Shown in pieces: positions 1 through 6,612 of a DNA stretch of 28,106 bases (position 1 is the first letter of the stretch; each line of letters begins with the position of its first letter). A model generated the notes under the pieces. It did no database searches and was not told the origin of the DNA. It was given only the letters and a program-made list of their open reading frames with translations. Both the position numbers and the translations under genes were made by a program. This stretch comes from Verrucomicrobia bacterium UBA1200. GTDB taxonomy: Bacteria; Verrucomicrobiota; Kiritimatiellia; RFP12; UBA1067. The stretch is from the NCBI GenBank assembly GCA_002309765.1, contig DBXY01000039.1, positions 64,897-93,002 on the forward strand, given 5' to 3'.

Positions 1-2
1 CC

Positions 3-503
3 GCCATTCCGCCGGCGGTTCCGGCAGGAGCTTCGCGCGACGAAGCCGCCGCGCAGCGGTTGCTGGATCAGGCCATGGAGATGCAGGTCGCAAAACGTTA
101 CCCGCGCGCAGCCAAGGCATTTCGGGACGCCCTTAACGCCGATCCTAGTAATTTCAATGCCGCCTGGGGCTTGGGGGTGGTTTCCGCCAAGCAGCGGTTG
201 CGGGTTGAGGCGCGGGATGCGTTCAAGCGTGCGTCCGCGTTGCGGCCGGGATTTCTTGACGCATACGTTTCCGCCGCCGAGCAGTCGTTCCAGATGCGCA
301 AGTATGACGAGGCCGAGCAGCTTATCGCCCCGGCCATCGCCCGCAGCCCGTTCTATCTGCCGGCGGTAAAGCTGATGGGGGAAATCTGCAAAGGGCGCAA
401 AGATACAGAGGCGGCACGTATGCACGGGGAATTCTGCCTGTCGCTGTTGAAGGAGAACGACCCGCAGTATGCGGAGTGCAAGGCTTGGTTAGAGTCACTT
501 TGA
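3..503 (+). CDS. TPR-repeat protein, C-terminal part (5' end outside window)
   Basis: The reading frame is open from the first in-frame codon of the window, so the N-terminus is cut off by the window edge. The TTG at 60 is in frame but is unlikely to be the true start. The visible part is alpha-helical with tetratricopeptide-like repeats. One unit contains AAKAFRDALNADPSNFNAAW, and a second contains ARDAFKRASALRPGFLDAYV, both with the usual small/aromatic pattern and a Pro at the end of helix B. A third, weaker unit contains YDEAEQLIAPAIARSPFY. TPR domains mediate protein-protein contacts, and no catalytic motif is visible. The gene ends 16 bases before cvpA and is probably co-transcribed with it. 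The partner and the N-terminal domain cannot be told from this window. Confidence 0.8.
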   Translation, partial: AIPPAVPAGASRDEAAAQRLLDQAMEMQVAKRYPRAAKAFRDALNADPSNFNAAWGLGVVSAKQRLRVEARDAFKRASALRPGFLDAYVSAAEQSFQMRKYDEAEQLIAPAIARSPFYLPAVKLMGEICKGRKDTEAARMHGEFCLSLLKENDPQYAECKAWLESL

Positions 504-519
504 GCGTCGGGGTAAATTG

Positions 520-1029
520 ATGGACTGGCTGCAGAATTGTTCGGTTTTGGATTACATCATTTTGGCGGTCGCGGTGTTCATGGTGATTCGCGGATTTATC
601 CGCGGCTGCTCCGGCGAGTTGGGGCATCTGCTCGGGGTGTTGGCTGCGGTCGTAATTCTGTATTGCGGCAAAGTCCCGACGGCAAATATGCTTCAGCAGC
701 TGGGGATGGTGCAGGAGAGCGAATTCGCGCAGCGGTTAATGGTGCTGGTGGTAATGTTGGCGCTGTGCGTGGCGGCTTGGATATTGGTTTCATGGTCGTG
801 TTCCAAGTTGCTCAAACTGATGTTGCCGCAACCGCTCAACGCGATTTTGGGAGGAGTGATCGGGGTGATTAAAGTCTTCCTCGTGGTGTGCATGCTCAGC
901 ACGATGGGACTAATCGCGCCGCGTGGCGAGGCGTCACCCGATGGGGGCAACGACGGATTCTTGGTGAAGTATTCGTCCGTCATCAAGAGTTTTACGCCTT
1001 GGATTAAACCGATTTCATCCGAAAAGTGA
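520..1029 (+). CDS. CvpA family inner-membrane protein
   Basis: This 169-residue protein has about four hydrophobic segments, roughly at residues 8-26, 32-50, 70-95 and 104-128. It opens with the family's typical N-terminus, an aspartate followed by a long hydrophobic stretch and then a GFIRGCSGEL-type turn (Arg-Gly-Phe...Arg-Gly), as in the colicin V production protein family. In E. coli CvpA is needed for colicin V export and affects the envelope; elsewhere its molecular role is unclear. An in-frame TTG lies directly upstream at 517, but the ATG at 520 is the better start. The upstream Shine-Dalgarno signal is weak (cgggg). It sits between the TPR gene and the kinase-fold gene, suggesting a membrane-associated role shared with them. 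Confidence 0.8.
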   Translation: MDWLQNCSVLDYIILAVAVFMVIRGFIRGCSGELGHLLGVLAAVVILYCGKVPTANMLQQLGMVQESEFAQRLMVLVVMLALCVAAWILVSWSCSKLLKLMLPQPLNAILGGVIGVIKVFLVVCMLSTMGLIAPRGEASPDGGNDGFLVKYSSVIKSFTPWIKPISSEK

Positions 1030-1066
1030 TTCGTGCGGGTTTAACCGTGAGAATGAGAGTTACGTA

Positions 1067-2842
1067 ATGTTAGAGCAGCAACAGTTAATTGAAGAACAGG
1101 GATTCACCCTGATTGCGCAATTGTACGAAAGCAGCCGTGTCACTACTTGGAAGGCGGTACAGCGTTCGCTGGACCGCACCGTGTCGTTGTCGGTGCTCAA
1201 GGAAGAATCGGCGGCGAACCCGGATGAGGTCCGACATTTCCTCGCAATCTCGCGGATTATTGCCAAGCTCAAAAGCCCGTACGTTTCGTCGGTGTTCGAT
1301 ATCGTGAGCAGCGGCGGCTTGCACTATATCGTGACGGAATACGTTGATGGACCGACCCTTGCGGAGTGCGTGGAAAAGAACGGACCGTTTTCGATAAAGG
1401 ATTTAATGCGTATCACCTGTTCGATTTGCGACGGCATGGAGGCGTTGTGGAACACTTGCCGGATAGTACACCGAAACATCAAGGGGCGCAATATCCTGCT
1501 AGGTCCGCACTGCACGGTGAAGATCACCGATTTCGGCGTGGCGATTCAGGCCCGGGCGGTGGATCACGAAGGTTTGTATTCCGACAGTGGCGTGGTGGTG
1601 GGTACGCCGTTCTTCCTTTCGCCGGAACAGGCAACGGGAAGCGCCGATCTTAACACCCAGTCCGATATGTACTCGGTCGGCATGTTGCTTTACTTCCTGG
1701 CCACCGGGCGTCGGCCGTTTGATGACGGGCGCGATCTGGTTTCGGTCATCCATGCCCAAGTACACGACAAGTTAGAGCCTCCGCACCGCATCAACCCCAA
1801 TCTTCCGGTCGCTTTCTCGTGGTTGCTTCACCGGTTGATGATGAAAGACCCCCGCCACCGCTATGCCTCGTGGCGTGACATCAAGGCCGATGCCGAAGCT
1901 ATTTTAGCGGGCGAAAAACCCTCTTGCATTCGTCCCGACGAAACCGCTTCCAGCACGCTGAATGTGGCGGGTATGGAGACGGAAGACAATGACCGCCAGC
2001 GGGTTAAAATCATCCGTCCGCAAGAGGCTAAATCATCGCCCCCGCTTGCCGCCGAAACCGCCAAGCCCAAATCGGAATCGCATCCCGGCGTGGCCTTTCT
2101 GCAGTTTTTGATGTGGTTGTTGCTGTTGTGTTGGTTCGCTGCGGTCTATTTCTACCGTACTCTTCCGGGTGACAGTATCGCTGATAAAATCGCCGCATTG
2201 ATTCCTTCGCGTACCCAAAAATCAGCCGAACCGGTGGCAGTGAATACGCCGCCGGCGCAGGAGTCCGTCCCGAAGGAGTCCGTGCCGGCCGCAGATACAA
2301 AACCGGAAGAAAATGTCCCCGATAACGGTGCGGAATTGTTGGCTGCGTTAACGCCCAAGTTGGCAAAGGCTTTTGCCGCCGGAGACATGGCGGCTGCCGC
2401 TGCCGCGGTGGAGGAGCTTCCCGAAGCAGTTCCGGAGCGCCTTCGGTTGTCGGGTTTCTTGAAACGGGTCCCCCTCGAGCCCGCGATGGTGATGCGGTTG
2501 ATGGACAAGAACGTTGGCAAGGAGATTCGCCTTTCGCGCAACGGGCGCACACGGATGGTTACCCTTCGCGCCATTACCGAACAAACGTTGTACATTGAGC
2601 TTCATGGCCGGGCCGCCGAGATTTCTATGGACAAACTAACTGCGGACGATTTGCTTCCGCTGATGTCCAAGCCCGAAACCCCGGAAGACGCGCTGGTTTA
2701 CACCCTTATGTTGTTGCGGTCTTCCCGTTACCGCAACGAAGTGCCCAATTTTGCTGAACAATGCCCGCTTTTCAAACAGGCGTTGCTCGATGCCGACAAA
2801 CTGCTCCCCGCGCCGTCGGCGCAGGATATACAAGGAGAATGA
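1067..2842 (+). CDS. Transmembrane Ser/Thr protein kinase-fold protein, probable pseudokinase
   Basis: The 591-residue protein has a kinase-like domain (about 14-282), a charged linker, one membrane segment (about 341-363) and a C-terminal domain of about 225 residues, predicted outside the cytoplasm. It follows the bacterial Hanks-type layout: DFG at 155-157, SPE in place of APE at 185-187, and a YSVGMLLYFLATGRRPF helix near 202-218. Several active-site residues are missing. The glycine loop near 19-30 has no glycines, the VAIK lysine position reads VSLS (Ser42), and HRDxKxxN reads HRNIKGRN (Asn137, codon AAC at 1475-1477). A regulatory or scaffold role is therefore more likely than phosphotransfer, though this is inference. 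The C-terminal domain is not recognised. The stop codon ends 2 bases before the preferred nagA start, so translational coupling is likely. Confidence 0.85.
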   Translation: MLEQQQLIEEQGFTLIAQLYESSRVTTWKAVQRSLDRTVSLSVLKEESAANPDEVRHFLAISRIIAKLKSPYVSSVFDIVSSGGLHYIVTEYVDGPTLAECVEKNGPFSIKDLMRITCSICDGMEALWNTCRIVHRNIKGRNILLGPHCTVKITDFGVAIQARAVDHEGLYSDSGVVVGTPFFLSPEQATGSADLNTQSDMYSVGMLLYFLATGRRPFDDGRDLVSVIHAQVHDKLEPPHRINPNLPVAFSWLLHRLMMKDPRHRYASWRDIKADAEAILAGEKPSCIRPDETASSTLNVAGMETEDNDRQRVKIIRPQEAKSSPPLAAETAKPKSESHPGVAFLQFLMWLLLLCWFAAVYFYRTLPGDSIADKIAALIPSRTQKSAEPVAVNTPPAQESVPKESVPAADTKPEENVPDNGAELLAALTPKLAKAFAAGDMAAAAAAVEELPEAVPERLRLSGFLKRVPLEPAMVMRLMDKNVGKEIRLSRNGRTRMVTLRAITEQTLYIELHGRAAEISMDKLTADDLLPLMSKPETPEDALVYTLMLLRSSRYRNEVPNFAEQCPLFKQALLDADKLLPAPSAQDIQGE

Positions 2843-2844
2843 AG

Positions 2845-3993
2845 ATGTCAAAACTGCTGATTAAAAACGCCCACATTGTCTCGCCCCAGGTTGACATAAC
2901 TTATGGTTACGTTCTGGTGGAGGACGGTCGGATTTCCCAAGTCGGTAAAGGCGCTTGCCAGCTTGCCGCCGACACCGAATACGATGCCAAAGGCGCTTTG
3001 CTGGTGCCAGGAATGATCGACATCCACACCCACGGCGCGGCCGGAATGGATGTGACCGATCCTGATCCGACGGCGGTGGTAGAGGTGGCGAAGGCGAAAT
3101 TGGCGGAAGGATGCACCTCGTTCGCTCCGACCACGCTCACGCTGGCGGAGGAGACGCTGGCGGATTCGTTACGGGCGGTCGCCGCCTACCGCGCCGACGA
3201 ACGTTACAGCCAAGTGATTGGCGTCCACCTTGAGGGCCCGTACATCAACCCGGCCTGCCTTGGCGCCCAAAATCCCGCGTTCGTTCGCAAGCCGGATGTC
3301 GCGGAGTTGTTGCGGCTGAACGCGATTACGCCGGTTTCGCAAATTACCTTTGCGGTCGAAGTCGATGGCGGGGACGAATTCGCCCGCGCTTGCCTTGACA
3401 ACGGCATAGTTCCATCCTGCGGCCACTCGAAGGCCACTTACGCCCAGTTTGCCAAGGCGTACGGTTTCGGTTTGCGCCACCTTACCCATTTCTGCAACCA
3501 GATGACTCCGTTGCACCACCGTGACATTGGCCTGGTTGGCGCCGGGTTGCTGCACGGCGATGTCCGCACCGAGGTGATTTGCGACAAGATCCACTTGGCT
3601 CCGGAGATGATCCGGTTGGTCTTCAGCCGCCGCCCGATTGAGTCGATTGTGATGATTACCGACTCTATGCGCGCCAGCCATTTGCCGGACGGCCCCTCTT
3701 CGCTGGGCGGCTTGGACGTAATCGTCAAAGACGGTCAGGCGCGGTTGGCGTCCAACGGCGCGCTGGCGGGCTCCGTGTTGCGGATGAACATCGCGCTCAA
3801 AAACGTCCACGAAGTCACCGGGCTTCCGCTCTCTTCGATTATTCAGGCCACTTCGTGGAACCAGGCGGTGGAGCTGGGCCGCGGCAACGAGTTGGGTAAA
3901 ATCGAGCCGGGTTTTCTGGGCGATCTCACTGTGTTGGAGCCGTCCGATTTCTCGGTCAGTGCCGTGTTTATCAAAGGTTGCCAGCGGCTGTAA
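2845..3993 (+). CDS. nagA: N-acetylglucosamine-6-phosphate deacetylase
   Basis: This enzyme removes acetate from GlcNAc-6-phosphate to give glucosamine-6-phosphate, in the cytoplasm, during amino-sugar use or cell-wall recycling. The 382-residue length is normal. Amidohydrolase landmarks are all present: HTHG at 61-64, HLEGPYINP with Glu130, CGHS with His194, HLTHFCNQM with His212 and His215, and TDSM with catalytic Asp273. These positions fall almost exactly on the E. coli NagA metal and catalytic residues. ATG 2845 is preferred over ATG 2839, because AAGGAG at 2832-2837 touches 2839 but is well spaced from 2845. No nagB or transporter is visible nearby, so the gene sits in an envelope cluster rather than in a classical nag operon. 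Confidence 0.93.
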   Translation: MSKLLIKNAHIVSPQVDITYGYVLVEDGRISQVGKGACQLAADTEYDAKGALLVPGMIDIHTHGAAGMDVTDPDPTAVVEVAKAKLAEGCTSFAPTTLTLAEETLADSLRAVAAYRADERYSQVIGVHLEGPYINPACLGAQNPAFVRKPDVAELLRLNAITPVSQITFAVEVDGGDEFARACLDNGIVPSCGHSKATYAQFAKAYGFGLRHLTHFCNQMTPLHHRDIGLVGAGLLHGDVRTEVICDKIHLAPEMIRLVFSRRPIESIVMITDSMRASHLPDGPSSLGGLDVIVKDGQARLASNGALAGSVLRMNIALKNVHEVTGLPLSSIIQATSWNQAVELGRGNELGKIEPGFLGDLTVLEPSDFSVSAVFIKGCQRL

Positions 3994-4005
3994 CCGGGTT
4001 TAATC

Positions 4006-4878
4006 ATGACGGAAAAGTCGGGTATATCACACCGGATAATGATTACCGGCGGAAAAGGAATGTTGGGCCGCACGCTGGCGTCAACATTGTCCGCCGCCGG
4101 GCACACGGTGGCGGTGGCGGATTTGCCGGAGGTGGACATCACCCGTCCGGAAACTTTGTCCGCCGCCATATCCGGGTCCCGTCCGGACACCTTAATGCAT
4201 TGCGCGGCGATGACCAAGGTTGACGATTGCGAAAGCAATCGCGATTTGGCGTTTCTGCTCAATGAGACTGGTAGCCGCAATGTGGCGGTAGCCGCCAGAT
4301 CGGCAGGTGCGCGGTTGATCGGGATTTCTACCGATTATGTGTTCGACGGTAAGAAATCCACTCCTTACCTTGAGACCGATCTTACCGCCCCGTCCACGGT
4401 TTACGGCATGAGCAAACTTGCCGGCGAGCGGGCGATCGCCGAGGAATTGCCCGACCAATACACCATTGTTCGGATCGCTTGGCTTTACGGTCAGGGCGGC
4501 CCGAGTTTTGTGCACACCATGCTCAAACTCGGCGCGGATTCGCAGGGGGAGCCGTTGAAGGTGGTGGATGACCAGTTGGGAAACCCCACTTCGACTTTGG
4601 CGGTTTCCCGTTTGCTCTTGTGGTTGCTGGATCACCCGGTGCCGGGTGTTTTGCACGGCTCTTGCGAGGGGGAGGCGAGCTGGTACGAATTTGCGGGCGA
4701 GATTTTCCGGTTGCGCGGTTTGCGGCGAGCCATTCGGCCCTGCCGCACCGAGGAATTTCCCCGTCCTGCTCTGCGGCCGGCCAACTCCCGCTTGGATAAG
4801 GCGCGTTTAAGGTCCGTCGGTTACATAATGCCAGACTGGCACCGGGCGCTGGAGGAATTTTTGTCAGGAAAGGAATAG
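4006..4878 (+). CDS. rfbD: dTDP-4-dehydrorhamnose reductase (RmlD-like)
   Basis: This is an extended short-chain dehydrogenase of 290 residues, normal for RmlD. It has the NAD(P)-binding GGKGMLG loop at 15-21, a STDYVFDG motif at 108-115 and the catalytic YGMSK (Tyr133, Lys137). A DxxLGNPT segment near 189-195 is also typical of the RmlD sugar-nucleotide binding family. In the usual pathway it makes dTDP-L-rhamnose for O-antigen or other glycans. The partner genes rmlA, rmlB and rmlC are not in the window, so the substrate is inferred from family only. It starts 12 bases after nagA with no strong Shine-Dalgarno and ends 5 bases before the ligase-like gene, which fits a shared surface-polysaccharide transcript. 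Confidence 0.87.
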   Translation: MTEKSGISHRIMITGGKGMLGRTLASTLSAAGHTVAVADLPEVDITRPETLSAAISGSRPDTLMHCAAMTKVDDCESNRDLAFLLNETGSRNVAVAARSAGARLIGISTDYVFDGKKSTPYLETDLTAPSTVYGMSKLAGERAIAEELPDQYTIVRIAWLYGQGGPSFVHTMLKLGADSQGEPLKVVDDQLGNPTSTLAVSRLLLWLLDHPVPGVLHGSCEGEASWYEFAGEIFRLRGLRRAIRPCRTEEFPRPALRPANSRLDKARLRSVGYIMPDWHRALEEFLSGKE

Positions 4879-4883
4879 GCTGC

Positions 4884-6383
4884 ATGAAGTTTTTCATTAA
4901 GAACGCGTTGGCGATACAGGTGATGGTTTTGATTGCCGCGTACTCGTGGATTCACGGCGGAACGCGGGCGGATTTGCTGTTGCCCGTTATACCGTGGCTG
5001 ACGCTGATGGTGGTTGAGGTCGCGATATTCTTTCCGCAGTGCAAAAGCACCGAGACGCTCTCCGACGCCAGAGATCGGGTAAAGCGCCATCTGCGCCGCG
5101 ATCCGTTGTTATACCTTTCCATCGCTTTGACGGTGCTTTTGGTGCTTCCGATGTTCAACGAAACCGGAATACCGGAATTGAACCGGGTGACCGGGGAGTG
5201 GATTAACAAGCCGGCTCCGCACAAATGGCTGCCGTCCTGTGTTTCCGCCGTTGACCACGCATCGCTGTTGCTGTGGTTCATTCCGACTCTGGTATCCTTG
5301 CTGGCGGTACGGCATGGTCTGCTTAAGCGCGGTAAGCGCGTACTCTTGGAAATGATTTGCTGGAATGGCGCGGCCTTGGCGGTGTTCGGTTTTGTCCAGC
5401 AGTTCACCGGGGCCACCAGCGTCTATTGGGGGACGGCAAAGTTCTCCGATTTCTTCTCCACATTCGGTTATCCCAACATTGCCGGCGCGTTCTTCACCCT
5501 GCATTTCGCCTTGTCGGCCGGTATGTGGTTCGCACACGTGACCGAAACCAAAATCGGCCCGGCGGTTACTGAAAGTCTGCGCGAGCTGCCGGAGGAAAAA
5601 CCATTGGCCGCCCAACAGCGCATGCTGCTGCCGGCCGCGCTTAATTTTGCCGCCGCGCTTACCACATTGAGCCGCGCCGCGATTATGCTATCGTTGGCGA
5701 TATTGTTAGTGTTGTCGATTTACATGGTGGTCGGGGTTTGGCAAAATTCTGAGCGCGGCACCAAAGTCAAGATGTTTGCCACCCTGCAGGCCGTGGTTTT
5801 GTTTGTGGCTTTGGCGATGACCGTGTTTGCCCCCAGCGGAATGAAAAACGAATTGAAGACCATTTCGTGGCAGGCGGTTGTCTCCCGTGTCACCGGTGCC
5901 GAACAATACCACACCCGGGTTGCTAATGAGATCTTTAAAGATTATAAGCTGTTCGGGGCAGGGGGATGGAGTTACGGCTTCCTTCAGATGCAGTATATGA
6001 CCCCGCAAGAGCTTAAACACATCCAGGTGGTAGGCGGGGTTAACGTCCACAACGACACGATGCAATTTTTGGCGGAGCAGGGGGTGCTGGGGTTCGGTCT
6101 GATGGTGCTTTGCGCCTGGACGCTGGTGATTCCGTTGCTGGTTGCCATGTTTAAGCGGTACCGCGAGTCGAGAGCGTCCCGCCAGCCGGTGCCGTGGCCG
6201 CGTTGGGTCTATTGCCACAGTCCGGTCTGCATTGTCGCGCTCGTTGGCCCGATCGCCACCGTTGTCCACTCCTTTGCGGATTTGCCTTTCCGCGATCCCG
6301 CCGTGTTGTTGGTTTGGGCCTTGTCATTCGTTTGCGCACTGGGGTATGTTCCTAATCCCAAAGGGCATCACCATCACGAGTAG
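4884..6383 (+). CDS. O-antigen ligase / Wzy-type polymerase-like membrane protein
   Basis: The 499-residue protein has about ten to twelve hydrophobic segments over its length, with a large extracytoplasmic loop in the C-terminal half. Wzy_C/WaaL-type landmarks are visible: FGYPNIAGAFF around residue 193, TTLSRAAIML near 262 (the family's S-R before a helix), and VHNDTMQFLAEQGVLG near 387, which matches the family's H-N-x-x-L-x-x-x-x-x-x-G-x-x-G pattern. Members either ligate O-antigen to lipid A-core or polymerise repeat units at the periplasmic face, and sequence alone does not separate the two. The natural C-terminus carries four consecutive histidines. It is the last gene of the first + strand cluster and is followed by an inverted repeat. 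Confidence 0.82.
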   Translation: MKFFIKNALAIQVMVLIAAYSWIHGGTRADLLLPVIPWLTLMVVEVAIFFPQCKSTETLSDARDRVKRHLRRDPLLYLSIALTVLLVLPMFNETGIPELNRVTGEWINKPAPHKWLPSCVSAVDHASLLLWFIPTLVSLLAVRHGLLKRGKRVLLEMICWNGAALAVFGFVQQFTGATSVYWGTAKFSDFFSTFGYPNIAGAFFTLHFALSAGMWFAHVTETKIGPAVTESLRELPEEKPLAAQQRMLLPAALNFAAALTTLSRAAIMLSLAILLVLSIYMVVGVWQNSERGTKVKMFATLQAVVLFVALAMTVFAPSGMKNELKTISWQAVVSRVTGAEQYHTRVANEIFKDYKLFGAGGWSYGFLQMQYMTPQELKHIQVVGGVNVHNDTMQFLAEQGVLGFGLMVLCAWTLVIPLLVAMFKRYRESRASRQPVPWPRWVYCHSPVCIVALVGPIATVVHSFADLPFRDPAVLLVWALSFVCALGYVPNPKGHHHHE

Positions 6384-6399
6384 CTGTCGTTTTCGTGGG

Positions 6400-6432
6400 G
6401 GCAGGTTATACTGAGTTTTGAACTAACCTGCC
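6400..6432 (+). other. Stem-loop after the ligase gene
   Basis: GGCAGGTTA (6400-6408) and TAACCTGCC (6424-6432) form a perfect 9-bp inverted repeat around a 15-base loop. It begins 16 bases after the stop codon. No U-run follows the 3' arm, so it is not a classic intrinsic terminator. It could be an mRNA 3'-end structure, a weak or Rho-assisted terminator, or an operator for the promoter further downstream. The rest of 6384-6612 is AT-rich and holds no gene. Confidence 0.5.
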
Positions 6433-6459
6433 GATGAGCGCGAGGCATTAAGTTTCGTC

Positions 6460-6488
6460 TTGATTTTTGGTGTTATTTTTGGTTAAAT
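6460..6488 (+). promoter_or_regulatory. Candidate sigma70-type promoter for the E1 gene
   Basis: TTGATT (6460-6465) and TTAAAT (6483-6488) are separated by 17 bases. Each box matches four of six consensus positions. The site lies in the AT-rich gap upstream of the fused E1 gene, about 125 bases before its start codon, which would leave a long leader. Other AT-rich hexamers in the gap are possible alternatives. Confidence 0.3.
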
Positions 6489-6612
6489 GGTTTGGATTTT
6501 ATGAGGGGGATTTTTACGCTTGGGTGACCGATTCAGCGTGGGAAATCCGTGAGTTTTGTTAGGCGGCTTCCATGGTGTGGGGCCGAATAAAAACCGAAAG
6601 GAATGATGACAG

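Noticed and set aside
6363..6383. Four-histidine C-terminus of the ligase-like protein considered as an expression tag
   Set aside because: It is a short natural run (GHHHHE) with mixed codons, and no vector-like sequence surrounds it.
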